A DNA stretch of 64,000 nt from Variovorax sp. RA8 (GCF_901827175.1 NZ_LR594662.1:2976001-3040000), one strand, 5' to 3'. Shown: positions 15,054-26,101, numbered from the stretch's first letter. The notes: generated by a model not told the origin, from the sequence alone. Program-made: numbers and translations.

Positions 15054-16016
15054 TCAGATCTTGTGCGGCAGCGCCGGGGCAGCGTCGCGCTGATGGGCGG
15101 GCATCGCCGGACGGGCAGCAGGCGTTGCGTGCGGCGTCGCCGCTTCTTCCTGCGCCGCCAGTACGGTCGGCGGCTTCATGCGGAACAGCTGGCCCAGGGC
15201 GGCGCGGTATTGGGCCTGTCCGATCGAACCAGTGCTGTGGTGCGAGCCACCCTCGACCAGCACGAATTGCTTGGGTACCGTGGCGGCTTCGTAGAGCTTG
15301 CGCCCGAGCGTCGGGTTGATCAGGCTGTCGGCGCTGCCGTGCACCACCAGCAGCGGGGCGCCGATGCGCTTGACCTTGGCAATCGCCTCGAAGCGCTGCG
15401 TGATGAGCGGGCCGAAAGGCAGCCAGCCCCACTTGAAGCTGCCGACCACGTCGGCAATGGAGGTGAAGGTGCTCTCGACGATGGTGCCGCTCTCGTCGTT
15501 CACCTGCGAGGCCAGGTCGATGCCGATCGCGCCTCCGAGCGAGTGGCCGAAGATGTAGCGGTGCTGCTTCGGGTGGCGCGCCGCCAGCCAGATCCAGGCG
15601 GCACGCGCGTCCTCGCGGGCCGAGTCCTCGGAGGGCAGGGCCTTGCTGCTCTTGCCGAAGCCGCGATAGTCGATGGCCAGCACCGAGAAGCCCAGTTCGT
15701 GCATGCGCCGCATGCGCGGTGCCGAGCCGGCCACGTTGTACTTCGCGCCGTGCAGGTAGAGCAGCACCGGGGTGTCGGCCGATTCCGGCGCGCCGCCGAG
15801 CCAGAGGCCGTGCAGCCGGGCCGGCTGGCCAGTGACCTTGGAATCGAAGTCGATCCAGACATGCTCCATGCCCTCGCTCATGGCCTCGGAGTTGCCCCAG
15901 CTGCGGTCGCTGGGCTGGAAGATCCATTCGCGCTGGCGTTCGTCGAGGGTGGAGCAACCTCCGGCCAGCAAGGCGACCAGGGCGGTAGCGGAGGCGAAGA
16001 GGGACCAGGACTTCAT
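15054..16016 (-). CDS. Lipoprotein-type alpha/beta hydrolase
   Basis: This 320-residue protein has an N-terminal lipoprotein signal MKSWSLFASATALVALLAGG before the lipobox cysteine. An alpha/beta hydrolase fold of the ABHD13/BEM46-like group follows: LLYLHGAKYN (oxyanion), VLAIDYRGFGKS, the nucleophile elbow GHSLGG and a late VHGSADSLINP acid segment, with a histidine in EGGSHHSTG. It is probably a periplasm-facing membrane-anchored esterase or peptidase of unknown substrate. The tail is proline/alanine rich. The start at 16016 was preferred because it gives a proper lipoprotein signal. Confidence 0.85.
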   Translation of the reverse strand: MKSWSLFASATALVALLAGGCSTLDERQREWIFQPSDRSWGNSEAMSEGMEHVWIDFDSKVTGQPARLHGLWLGGAPESADTPVLLYLHGAKYNVAGSAPRMRRMHELGFSVLAIDYRGFGKSSKALPSEDSAREDARAAWIWLAARHPKQHRYIFGHSLGGAIGIDLASQVNDESGTIVESTFTSIADVVGSFKWGWLPFGPLITQRFEAIAKVKRIGAPLLVVHGSADSLINPTLGRKLYEAATVPKQFVLVEGGSHHSTGSIGQAQYRAALGQLFRMKPPTVLAAQEEAATPHATPAARPAMPAHQRDAAPALPHKI

Positions 16017-16184
16017 CGGAAGGCAGAATGACAGAAGTTTGAGAGAAAAGTTCACTCAAGACTGCTGCAACGGCCGTGCCCGGCTTCTCGATGACGCGTG
16101 AAAACCCTTGGTGGCGCGGCCAACTTGCAACAAATGTGCGGAAGTTGGCGCGATGCGGAATCTGAAGGACCCCGAAGGCGTGCC

Positions 16185-18047
<1,863 letters not shown>

Positions 18048-18107
18048 ACGGCCATTCTAGAAGGCCTTCCGGAGGGCGCCTGGGCCGCACCCGGATAATG
18101 CGCGGCC

Positions 18108-18758
18108 ATGGAAATCATCAGCTTCTTGGTCGACTTCATCCTTCATGTCGACAAACACCTGGAGACCTTCGTCATCGCCTACGGCCCCTGGGTGTATGCG
18201 CTGCTGTTTCTCATCGTCTTCGTCGAAACGGGGCTCGTGGTCATGCCCTTCCTGCCGGGGGACTCGCTGCTCTTCATCGTGGGCGCGTTGTGCGGCGCGG
18301 GGCTCATGAGCCTCGGGATCGCGGTGCCGGTTCTCATTGCCGCAGCGATTCTGGGTGACCAGTGCAACTACAGCATCGGCCGCTACTTCGGGCCGAAGGT
18401 CTTCCAGTGGGAGAGTTCGCGCTTCTTCAACCGCAAGGCCTTCGACCAGGCGCATGCCTTCTACGAGCGCTACGGCGGCATCACGATCGTGCTGGCGCGC
18501 TTCATGCCGTTCATCCGCACCTTCGCGCCCTTCGTGGCCGGGGTGGCCGAGATGTCGCGCGGCAAGTTCAGCGCCTACAACATCGGCGGCGCGCTGCTGT
18601 GGGTGGTGGGCCTGTGCACGGCGGGCTATCTGTTCGGCAACCTGGCTTTCGTGAAGGAGCACCTGGACAAGATCATCTGGGCACTCATCATCGTCCCCGG
18701 CCTGATTGCGATCTTCGGCGCTTGGCGCGCAAGCCGCGCGCCCTCTTCGGTTCGCTGA
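18108..18758 (+). CDS. DedA-family membrane protein
   Basis: This 216-residue inner-membrane protein has four to five hydrophobic segments and the DedA landmarks FVETGLVVMPFLPGDSLLF, GDQCNYSIGRYFG and the conserved FMPFIRTFAPFVAG. DedA proteins are proposed undecaprenyl-phosphate or phospholipid flippases needed for membrane homeostasis and proton-motive force; which substrate applies here is not visible. It is divergent from mutL and ends at a clear terminator. Confidence 0.93.
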   Translation: MEIISFLVDFILHVDKHLETFVIAYGPWVYALLFLIVFVETGLVVMPFLPGDSLLFIVGALCGAGLMSLGIAVPVLIAAAILGDQCNYSIGRYFGPKVFQWESSRFFNRKAFDQAHAFYERYGGITIVLARFMPFIRTFAPFVAGVAEMSRGKFSAYNIGGALLWVVGLCTAGYLFGNLAFVKEHLDKIIWALIIVPGLIAIFGAWRASRAPSSVR

Positions 18759-18779
18759 TCGCGCGGGGAGCATCCACAA

Positions 18780-18806
18780 AAAAGGCGTGCCATCGGCACG
18801 CCTTTT
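18780..18806. terminator. Bidirectional intrinsic terminator
   Basis: AAAAGGCGTGCC, a three-base loop and GGCACGCCTTTT form a perfect 12-bp stem with A-run on one side and T-run on the other. It lies between the converging dedA and glycine-zipper lipoprotein genes and should stop transcription in both directions. Confidence 0.9.
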
Positions 18807-18834
18807 CGTTCATGCGTCGAACGCAGGCTCAGAC

Positions 18835-19122
18835 TCAGTACGTCGGCCCGTTGTAGGGGTAGTAGCCGCTGCGCTGGCCACGATAGTAGTTGCGGTCGTA
18901 GTTGCGCTCGTCGGCGCGACGACCCACCTGGTTGCCGATCACGCCGCCGATGGCGGCGCCGCCCACCGTGCTGGCCGTGTTGCCGCCGATGGCATTGCCG
19001 ATCACCGCACCGCCGACCGCGCCGCCGGCCGTGCCCCATTGCTCGTTAGGTCCTGCTGCGCAGCCCGCCAGCGTCATGATTGCCGTGGCCGCACCGGCCG
19101 TGATCCAGAGACGTGTCTTCAT
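18835..19122 (-). CDS. Glycine-zipper lipoprotein (17-kDa-antigen-like)
   Basis: This 95-residue protein has a lipoprotein signal MKTRLWITAGAATAIMTLAG before the cysteine. A glycine-zipper segment follows (GGAVGGAVIGNAIGGN and GGAAIGGVIGNQVG), then a tyrosine/arginine/asparagine-rich tail ending YYPYNGPTY. Glycine zippers of this kind insert into or associate with the outer membrane. AAAGGTGG precedes the ATG. It faces dedA across a shared terminator. A second, longer glycine-zipper protein occurs at 48253-48744. Confidence 0.85.
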   Translation of the reverse strand: MKTRLWITAGAATAIMTLAGCAAGPNEQWGTAGGAVGGAVIGNAIGGNTASTVGGAAIGGVIGNQVGRRADERNYDRNYYRGQRSGYYPYNGPTY

Positions 19123-19268
19123 GTTGTCCACCTTTCGATGAGTGATGAGACATTGTCGAAAACTGGCGTCCGGCGCTTGTAGGAGTCTGCCGCACCCCCT
19201 TGCCCGAGAGTGCGCGGATGGGGTGTGCAACAAGAAGCATCGCCGAAGTCGTCCGCGCGAGCGCCGCG

Positions 19269-22200
19269 TCAGCGCTCAGAGGCGGTCACCGCGATGCCGC
19301 GGATCTGCCCGGCGGCGCGCGAAGGCGCGGGCCGCGGGAAGGCCTTGGAGTCGAAGCGGTACAACAGTTCGGCTTCGCGCACCCGCGCGAGCGCGACGTT
19401 GGCCTGCTTCACATGGCCGAAGCCGCGCATTTGCATCGGCAGCAGCGCGATCTCGGTCGCGATCTTCAGGCGCTCGGCATTCAGCGAAGCCAGCAGCGAC
19501 TCGATGCGTTGACGGTAGTCCTCGATCAACGCGCGCTCCATGCGCCGCTCGTCCGTGTAGCCGAAGGGATCGAGCGCCGTGCCGCGCAGCCGGCGGCCCT
19601 GGGCCAGCAGCTTCAGCACCGGCATCATCCAGCCGCCCAGGCGCAGCTTGCGCGGCGGCCGGCCGTCGCGTGCGCGGCTCAGTCCCGGCGGGGCCATGTA
19701 GAACTCGAGCCGGAGCGCACCCTCGAACTGCTCCTGCAGCGAGCGCGCGAATTCGCCATCGGTGTAGAGACGGGCCACCTCGTACTCGTCCTTGTAGGCC
19801 ATGAGCTTGAACAGCCCCTGCGCCACCGCGCGCGTCAAGGGCAGTGCGGGGTCGGCCTGCAGTGCAACCTCGCGCTGCCGCACCGCGGCCACCGTGCCGG
19901 CATAGCGCTCGGCGTAGGCGGCGTTTTGATAAGCGGTGAGGTGGGACGTGGCGCGTTCGACCAGCGCGTCCAGCGGCTCGGGCTGCGCGGTCTCGGCCGA
20001 TGTGCCGCGCAGCAGCGAGACGGCGGCTTGCGGGTCGTGCGCGGCGAGCCGGCCCAGCGAGAAGGCGAGCTTGTTGTTGTCCACCGCCACGCCGTTGAGC
20101 TCGATCGCGCGCAGCAGGGCCTCGAGGCCCACCGGCACCAGGCCGCGCTGCCAGGCATAGCCGAGCGCGAGGATGTTGGAGACGATCGAGTCGCCGAGGA
20201 AGGCCTGGGCCAGGGCTTGCGCGTCGAGCGTCTCGACGCGCTCGGCGCCGGCGGCGAAGCGCAGCTTGTCGAGCAGCTGCGGCGCCTTGAGGCTGGCGTC
20301 GGGATTGTGCAGGCTCTCGGCCACCGGCGTTTCGTGCGTGTTGGCCAGGATGCGGGTGCGGCCGTGTCGCACGGTGGCGAGCGCGTCCGCCGAGGCGCCC
20401 ACCACCAGGTCGCAGGCCAGCAGCGCATCGGCCTGCTGCGTGTCGATGCGCACCTGGTTCAGGCGCCAGTGCACGTCGGCCATGCGCACGAAGCTGAGCA
20501 CCGAGCCACCCTTCTGCGCGAAGCCCATGAAGTCGAGCACGCTGGCGCTCTTGCCCTCCAGGTGCGCGGCCATCGCGACCAGCGCGCCGACGGTGACGAC
20601 GCCGGTGCCGCCGACGCCCGTTACCAGCAGGTCGTAGGGGCCGGTCCAGGCATGCGGCGCCGGTCGCGGCAGCGCGTTCACGCGCTGCATGAAGGCGTCG
20701 GCGCCGTTGGCCAGCGCACCGGTCTTCTTGCGCATGCCGCCGCCCAGCACGCCCACGAAGCTGGGGCAGAAGCCCTGCGCGCACGAGTAGTCCTTGTTGC
20801 AGCTGCTCTGGTCGATCTTGCGCTTGCGGCCCAGCGGCGTCTCCGTCGGCAGCACGGCGACGCAGTTGCTCTGCACCGAGCAGTCGCCGCACCCTTCGCA
20901 GACGCGGTCGTTGATGTAGAGGCGCCGCGCGGGATCGACCAGCTCGCCTTTCTTGCGGCGGCGGCGCTTCTCGGCGGCGCAGGTCTGCTCGTAGATCAGC
21001 ACGGTGACGCCGGGCACCTCGCGCAGGCGCCGTTGCACCGCGTCGAGCTCGGCGCGGTCGTGGAATTCCGTGCCGGCAGGGAAGCGCTTGCGCAGGCCCT
21101 TGTACTTGCCGATATCGTCCGACACCACCACCACCTGTTTCACGCCTTCGGCCTCGACCTGGCGGGCGATGCCGTCGACGCTGATGAGGCCGTCCACCGG
21201 CTGGCCGCCGGTCATCGCCACCGCGTCGTTGAAGAGGATCTTGTAGGTGAGGGTGGCCCGCGCCGCGACCGCCTGGCGGATCGCGAGGTAGCCCGAGTGG
21301 TAGTACGTGCCGTCGCCGAGGTTCTGGAACACGTGCGGCACGCGGGTGAACATCGCGTGCGAAACCCAGTCCACGCCTTCGCCGCCCATCTGGATCAGGC
21401 CCTCGGTCTCGCGGTCCATCCAGCTGGCCATGAAGTGGCAGCCGATGCCGGCCTGCGCGTGCGAGCCCTCCGGCACGCGGGTGCTGGTGTTGTGCGGACA
21501 GCCGGCGCAGAAGTAAGGCAGGCGCTTGACGCTGTCGCTGGCATTGGACAGCAGCTCGGGCGGCGTGAAGTCGCGCACCAGGTGGCGCCGGTCGAGGTCG
21601 GGGAAATGAGTGGCCAGCCAGTCGGCGACGACCTGGATCAGGCGCGAGGGCCGCAACTCGCCGACGGCGCTCACCAGCGGCCGGCCTTGCGCGTCCTGCT
21701 TGCCGACGATGACCGGGCGCTCGGGGGCGTTGTAGAACATGGAGCGCAGCTGCTCCTCGACCACAGGGCCCTTCTCCTCGATCACCAGCACCTCCGCGAG
21801 GCCCTGCATGAAGCAATGCATGCGGGTCGGCTCGACGGGGTAGGTCAGGCCCAGCTTGTAGATCCGCAGGCCGTGGAGAGCCAGCGCCTCGGTGGTCACG
21901 TCCAGCCGGCGCAGCACCTCCATCAGGTCGTAGTGCGCCTTGCCGGCGGTGACGATGCCGACCGACGCGCTGGCGCTCTCGACGATCTGACGGTCGATGC
22001 TGTTGACGCGGGCGAAGGCGCGCACCGCGTCGAGCTTGGCGTGCAGGCGCTCTTCGATCTTCAGCGAGGGCAGGTCGGGCCAGCGGTAGTGCAGGCCGTC
22101 GGCCGGCGGCGCGTAGCCGGTGATGCGGCGCACGGTGTCGCCGTCTTGCCAGGTCGCGGCACGGGCGTTGACGAGGTCGAGGTCGACCGTGGAGCCGCTT

Positions 22201-22847
22201 TCCACGATTTCCGACAGCGCTGTGAAGCCCACCCAGTTGCCCGAGAAGCGCGACAGCGCCCAGCCGTACAGCCCGTACTCCAGGTATTCGGCAACGCAGC
22301 CCGGCGAGACCACCGGCGCATGCCAGGACTGGAAGGCCTGGTCGCTCTGGTGGGGCATCGAGGAGGACACGCAGCCATGGTCGTCGCCGGCGACCATCAG
22401 CACGCCGCCATGGGGCGAGGCGCCATAGGCGTTGCCGTGCTTGAGCGCATCGCCCGCGCGGTCCACGCCCGGCCCCTTGCCGTACCACATCGCGAACACG
22501 CCGGCGCAGGTGCGCTCGGGGTCGGCCTCGACGCGCTGGGTACCGAGCACCGCGGTGGCGCCGAGCTCCTCGTTGATGGCGGGCAGGAATCGGATGCCGC
22601 TCTCGTCGAGCTTCTTGCCGGTCTTCCACAGCGCCAGGTCCACCATGCCCAGCGGCGAGCCCCGGTAGCCGCTGATGAAGCCGCGCGTGTCCAGGCCGAC
22701 GGCCGCATCGCGCTGGCGCTGCATCAGCATCAGCCGCACCAGCGCCTGGGTCCCGGTGAGGAAGACGGACCCGCCGCTGGCCCAGAGGCTGTCGCTCAGG
22801 CGGTAGTCGGGGCGGGCAAGGGGCGCGGGGGCAGGGGTGTCGGCCAT
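19269..22847 (-). CDS. Fused indolepyruvate:ferredoxin oxidoreductase (2-oxoacid oxidoreductase)
   Basis: This 1192-residue enzyme has the fused IorA/IorB-like layout. First comes an N-terminal pyruvate-oxidoreductase-type domain (FISGYRGSPLGMVD, GDDHGCVSSSMPHQSD), then a thiamine-diphosphate half (CAGCPHNTSTRVPEGSHAQ, GGEGVDWVSHAMF, GDGTYYHSGYLAIRQ, NDAVAMTGGQPVDG). A cysteine-rich iron-sulfur segment (CEGCGDCSVQSNC, CNKDYSCAQGFCPSF) and a gamma-type domain (GVGGTGVVTVGALVAMAAHLEG) complete it. It would oxidatively decarboxylate aryl pyruvates or other 2-oxoacids to acyl-CoA with ferredoxin as acceptor. The start MADTPAP at 22847 was preferred over 22919. It stands alone on its transcript; the upstream gap has a hairpin but no terminator-like T-run. 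Confidence 0.93.
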   Translation of the reverse strand: MADTPAPAPLARPDYRLSDSLWASGGSVFLTGTQALVRLMLMQRQRDAAVGLDTRGFISGYRGSPLGMVDLALWKTGKKLDESGIRFLPAINEELGATAVLGTQRVEADPERTCAGVFAMWYGKGPGVDRAGDALKHGNAYGASPHGGVLMVAGDDHGCVSSSMPHQSDQAFQSWHAPVVSPGCVAEYLEYGLYGWALSRFSGNWVGFTALSEIVESGSTVDLDLVNARAATWQDGDTVRRITGYAPPADGLHYRWPDLPSLKIEERLHAKLDAVRAFARVNSIDRQIVESASASVGIVTAGKAHYDLMEVLRRLDVTTEALALHGLRIYKLGLTYPVEPTRMHCFMQGLAEVLVIEEKGPVVEEQLRSMFYNAPERPVIVGKQDAQGRPLVSAVGELRPSRLIQVVADWLATHFPDLDRRHLVRDFTPPELLSNASDSVKRLPYFCAGCPHNTSTRVPEGSHAQAGIGCHFMASWMDRETEGLIQMGGEGVDWVSHAMFTRVPHVFQNLGDGTYYHSGYLAIRQAVAARATLTYKILFNDAVAMTGGQPVDGLISVDGIARQVEAEGVKQVVVVSDDIGKYKGLRKRFPAGTEFHDRAELDAVQRRLREVPGVTVLIYEQTCAAEKRRRRKKGELVDPARRLYINDRVCEGCGDCSVQSNCVAVLPTETPLGRKRKIDQSSCNKDYSCAQGFCPSFVGVLGGGMRKKTGALANGADAFMQRVNALPRPAPHAWTGPYDLLVTGVGGTGVVTVGALVAMAAHLEGKSASVLDFMGFAQKGGSVLSFVRMADVHWRLNQVRIDTQQADALLACDLVVGASADALATVRHGRTRILANTHETPVAESLHNPDASLKAPQLLDKLRFAAGAERVETLDAQALAQAFLGDSIVSNILALGYAWQRGLVPVGLEALLRAIELNGVAVDNNKLAFSLGRLAAHDPQAAVSLLRGTSAETAQPEPLDALVERATSHLTAYQNAAYAERYAGTVAAVRQREVALQADPALPLTRAVAQGLFKLMAYKDEYEVARLYTDGEFARSLQEQFEGALRLEFYMAPPGLSRARDGRPPRKLRLGGWMMPVLKLLAQGRRLRGTALDPFGYTDERRMERALIEDYRQRIESLLASLNAERLKIATEIALLPMQMRGFGHVKQANVALARVREAELLYRFDSKAFPRPAPSRAAGQIRGIAVTASER

Positions 22848-22972
22848 GGCGTTGGATTTACCTCGCGAGACTAACGCTGGATGATGACGAAGGATGCAGG
22901 AATTCGCCGAAGCCCGCATGCCGTGCGATGGCCGTGCGGGACGACGGCATGTCGCACGGCAAGTCGAAAGGC

Positions 22973-24493
22973 TTACAGCTCGCGGCTGCGCGCCAGCGGC
23001 GGGTTCTGCGCGAAGTAGCGGTGGATGCCGCGCATCAGGGCATCGGCCAGGTCTTCCTGGTAGGCCACGCTGCGCAGCTTGGCCTCTTCCTCGGGGTTGC
23101 TGATGAAGGCGGTCTCCACCAGCACGCTCGGAATGTCGGGTGCCTTGAGCACCGCGAAGCCCGCCTGCTCGACGCGCGGCTTGTGCAGCCGTGCGCCGAT
23201 GCCGCGGATCTCGCCGAGCATCGCGCCGCCGAGCTTGAGGCTGTCGTTGATCTGCGCCGTGGTGCTCATGTCGAGCATGGCGCGCTGCACCTGGGCCTCG
23301 TGCGAGCCGACGTTCACGCCGCCGACCCGGTCGGCCTGGTTCTCCTTGTTGGCGAGCCAGCGCGCGGCGCTGCTGGAGGCGCCGGTGTGGCTCAGCGCGA
23401 ACACGCTGGCGCCGCGCGCATCGGGATTGGTGAAGGCATCGGCATGGATGCTCACGAACAGGTCGGCCTGCACGCGGCGGGCCTTCTGCACGCGCGTGCC
23501 CAGGGGGACGAAGAAGTCGGCGTCGCGCGTGAGGAAGGCGCGCATCGGGTTGCCGTTGACGCTGCTGGCGTTGATGCGGTCGCGCAGCCGGTGCGCGACC
23601 TGCAGCACGATGTCCTTCTCGCGCGTGCCGTTGGGACCGATGGCGCCGGGGTCCTCTCCGCCATGCCCGGGATCGAGGGCGACGATGATGATGCGGTCGG
23701 TGCGGCTGGCGGTGGCCGTGCTGCCGTTGCCGTTGTGGTTGTCGTTGTTGCCGCGTGCCATGGCCGATGGCGTCACGGGGGGCATCACCGGTGCCGTGCC
23801 CACGACCGGCGGCAGCGGCGCGGGCGCGACCAGCGCGGGGCCGGGCGCGCTGCCACCGGAGGGCGTGGCCGGGCGCATCGATTGCTGCGCCATCAGGTCG
23901 CCCAGCGGGTCCGCCGCGCGCGGCGCCGGCCGCAGCGGCGCGGGCGTGTCGCCGGGGGCGCCCGCATTGCGCGGCGCGATGCCGGCGACGGTGCTGTCGC
24001 GGCCCTGCGCCTTGGGCGCATCGCGCAGGCGCTCGGCGATCAGCGCCTCCATGGGATCGATGGCCTGCTGCGGATAGAGGTCCAGCACCAGCCGGTGCTG
24101 GTAGGCCGCCACCGGCGCCAGCGAGAAGACCTGCGGCGCCACCGTCTGCTTCAGGTCGAACACGATGCGCACCACGCTCGGCGCGAACTGGCCTACGCGC
24201 AAGCCGTTGATGTAGGGGTCCCCGGGCTTGATCTTGCCGACCAGCTCGCGCAGGGCCGGATTGAGATCGATGCCTTCGATGTCGACCGCCAGTCTCGGCG
24301 GATTGCCGACCACCAGCTGCTGCGAGTGCAGGCGGCCGTCGGATTCGATGGTGACGCGCGTGTAGTCGTTCGCCGGCCAGACACGCACCGCCACGATGGT
24401 GGCGCCGCGCGCGATCTCGTGCACGCCGAGCAGCAGGGCGAGGCTGCCGCCTTGCAGGAGCAGCGAGCGTCGGTTCATGCCGTTGCGGTTCAC
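22973..24493 (-). CDS. amiC: N-acetylmuramoyl-L-alanine amidase AmiC-like
   Basis: This protein of about 506 residues has a signal sequence with RRSLLLQGGSLALLLGVHEIARGA (possible Tat-type RR), an AMIN domain for septal peptidoglycan targeting and a proline/glycine-rich linker. The C-terminal zinc Amidase_3 domain shows DPGHGGEDPGAIG, VSIHADAF and PSVLVETAFISNPEEE. It cuts the peptide from muramic acid during daughter-cell separation. The likely start is GTG at 24493, eight bases after GAAGG provided by linker repeat B; ATG at 24478 or the repeat's own ATG at 24547 are in frame. It is coupled to tsaE upstream, the usual tsaE-amiC pairing. Confidence 0.94.
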   Translation of the reverse strand: MNRNGMNRRSLLLQGGSLALLLGVHEIARGATIVAVRVWPANDYTRVTIESDGRLHSQQLVVGNPPRLAVDIEGIDLNPALRELVGKIKPGDPYINGLRVGQFAPSVVRIVFDLKQTVAPQVFSLAPVAAYQHRLVLDLYPQQAIDPMEALIAERLRDAPKAQGRDSTVAGIAPRNAGAPGDTPAPLRPAPRAADPLGDLMAQQSMRPATPSGGSAPGPALVAPAPLPPVVGTAPVMPPVTPSAMARGNNDNHNGNGSTATASRTDRIIIVALDPGHGGEDPGAIGPNGTREKDIVLQVAHRLRDRINASSVNGNPMRAFLTRDADFFVPLGTRVQKARRVQADLFVSIHADAFTNPDARGASVFALSHTGASSSAARWLANKENQADRVGGVNVGSHEAQVQRAMLDMSTTAQINDSLKLGGAMLGEIRGIGARLHKPRVEQAGFAVLKAPDIPSVLVETAFISNPEEEAKLRSVAYQEDLADALMRGIHRYFAQNPPLARSREL

Positions 24494-24547
24494 TGGAGTA
24501 CCTTCGCCTACGGTGCTACTCGCCTTGGAAGCGGTCCGGCGGTTCAT
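24494..24547 (-). repeat. Intercistronic linker repeat, copy B (tsaE/amiC junction)
   Basis: This 54-bp element opens with ATGA overlapping the tsaE stop and reads MNRRTASKASSTV-GEGTP in frame into amiC. It ends with GGCGAAGGTACTCCA directly before the GTG start. Compared with copy A it shares GCGA-x-TAGCACCG and GGCGAAGGTA-x-TCCA, with a small deletion between. Its position exactly between stop and start matches copies A and C. Confidence 0.7.
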
Positions 24548-25044
24548 GCGGCGGCAGCGTCGATCAGGCGGCTGCCGAGCGCGGTGTTCGCCTGCAGGGT
24601 TACGGTGCGGGTGTCGTCGGTCATTGCTTCGATTTTAATAGCAAGGTCGGCAAGTGGAATGCGCCCTGCAGCTTTGTCGGGCCACTCCGCGAGCTTGAGG
24701 CCGGGGCCCGCGAAGATGTCGCGGAAGCCGGCGTCGTCCCATTCGTGGGGGTCGCTGAAGCGGTAGAAGTCGAAATGGAAGATGGCGAGCCCGCCGGGGG
24801 CCTCGTGCGGCTCGACGACCGCGTAGGTCGGGCTCTTGATGCGCGAGCCGATCCCCAGCGCCCGCAGCAGGTGGCGAACGAAGGTGGTCTTGCCGGCGCC
24901 GAGGTCTCCATGCAGTGCGATGAACGCGTCGCCCAGCGCTTGCGATGACGCGAGCTTGCCCGCGAGCGCGTCGCAGTCGTCCTCGCTCAGCCAGCGCTGC
25001 ACCAGGGTTCGCGTTTCTACAATCGGCAGGTGATCGGCAGCCAT
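24544..25044 (-). CDS. tsaE: tRNA threonylcarbamoyladenosine biosynthesis ATPase TsaE
   Basis: This 166-residue P-loop ATPase has Walker A GDLGAGKTTFVRHLL, then SPTYAVVEPHE, FHFDFYRFSDPHEWDD and LKLAEWPDKA, all TsaE landmarks. It drives turnover of the TsaB-TsaD complex making t6A37 on ANN-decoding tRNAs. The ATG at 25044 overlaps by 15 bp the GTG start of the divergent queG gene, so one of the two starts may really lie further inside; a start a few codons later is possible. The stop is overlapped by linker repeat B, coupling it to amiC. Confidence 0.94.
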   Translation of the reverse strand: MAADHLPIVETRTLVQRWLSEDDCDALAGKLASSQALGDAFIALHGDLGAGKTTFVRHLLRALGIGSRIKSPTYAVVEPHEAPGGLAIFHFDFYRFSDPHEWDDAGFRDIFAGPGLKLAEWPDKAAGRIPLADLAIKIEAMTDDTRTVTLQANTALGSRLIDAAAA

Positions 25045-26097
25045 CAACTCGTGAGTCGGATTCGGGCCTGGGCCCGGGAGCTCGGATTCTCCCAAATCGG
25101 GATCGCGGGTGTCGATCTGTCGAGCGCGGAGGATGGACTCGCGCAATGGCTGGCGCAGGGCTTCCACGGCGAGATGCACTACATGGCCGCGCACGGCACG
25201 CGGCGCGCCCGCCCGGCCGAGCTGGTGCCGGGCACGGTGTCGGTGATCACGGCGCGCATGGACTATCTGCCGCGCGGCACGCCCGAGGACTGGCAGGCCG
25301 TCGAGTTCGACCGGCTGCAGCGTCCGGGCGAGGCCATCGTCTCCGTTTACGCCCGCGGCCGCGACTACCACAAGGTGATGCGCGGGCGCCTGCAGCGGCT
25401 GGCCGACCGCATCGCCGAGGCAGTGGGGCCCTTCGGCCACCGCGTGTTCACCGATTCGGCGCCGGTGCTCGAGGCCGAGCTCGCCTCGCGCAGCGGCCAG
25501 GGCTGGCGCGGCAAGCACACGCTGGTGCTCGACCGCGAGGCCGGCTCGATGTTCTTCCTGGGCGAGATCTACGTCGACATGGCCCTGCCGGCGAGCGCGC
25601 CGGTCAGCGCGCATTGCGGCAGTTGCAGCGCCTGCATCGAGATCTGCCCCACGCGCGCCATCGTGGCGCCCTACCGGCTCGATGCGCGGCGCTGCATCTC
25701 CTACCTGACGATCGAGCATGCGGGGCCGATTCCGCTCGAGCTGCGGCCGCTGATCGGCAACCGCATCTACGGCTGCGACGACTGCCAGCTGATCTGCCCC
25801 TGGAACAAGTTCGCGAAGAAGAGCGCCTTGCCGGATTTCGATGCGCGCGACGGGCTGGGCGGGCGCCAGCTCGGCGAGCTCTTCGCATGGAGCGAGGAAG
25901 ACTTCCTGCGCTTTACCGAGGGCAGCGCGATCCGCCGCATCGGCCACGAGCGCTGGCTGCGCAACATCGCAGTGGCGCTGGGCAACGCGCTGCGCGCCGG
26001 CCGCCAGGAGGCGCGCGCCGCCCTCGCCACGCGCCGCGACGACCCCAGCGAGCTGGTGCGAGAGCATGTCGAATGGGCTCTCGGCCAGGGCGAGTGA
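25030..26097 (+). CDS. queG: Epoxyqueuosine reductase QueG
   Basis: This 355-residue cobalamin/iron-sulfur enzyme performs the last step of queuosine synthesis in tRNA. It has the N-terminal LGFSQIGIAGVDLS, MHYMAAHGTRRARP, a central VFTDSAPVLEAELASRSGQGWRGKHT, and two 4Fe-4S motifs (HCGSCSACIEICPTRAI and GCDDCQLICPWNKF). The GTG at 25030 gives a normal N-terminus but has no clear ribosome-binding site; GTG at 25051 is an alternative that would avoid overlap with tsaE. The tsaE-queG divergent pair links two tRNA-modification genes. Confidence 0.95.
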   Translation: MIGSHQLVSRIRAWARELGFSQIGIAGVDLSSAEDGLAQWLAQGFHGEMHYMAAHGTRRARPAELVPGTVSVITARMDYLPRGTPEDWQAVEFDRLQRPGEAIVSVYARGRDYHKVMRGRLQRLADRIAEAVGPFGHRVFTDSAPVLEAELASRSGQGWRGKHTLVLDREAGSMFFLGEIYVDMALPASAPVSAHCGSCSACIEICPTRAIVAPYRLDARRCISYLTIEHAGPIPLELRPLIGNRIYGCDDCQLICPWNKFAKKSALPDFDARDGLGGRQLGELFAWSEEDFLRFTEGSAIRRIGHERWLRNIAVALGNALRAGRQEARAALATRRDDPSELVREHVEWALGQGE

Positions 26098-26101
26098 GGC
26101 C

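Noticed and set aside
19200..22874. A 1224-codon open frame opposite the ketoacid oxidoreductase
   Set aside because: Antisense shadow of a long high-GC gene; the minus-strand product has recognisable domains while this one does not.
22918..22960. Inverted repeats GCCGTGCGA / TCGCACGGC and ATGCCGT / ACGGCAT between the amidase and ketoacid oxidoreductase genes
   Set aside because: They can pair but have no T-run and lie where either a promoter or leader is expected, so I did not call a terminator or riboswitch.
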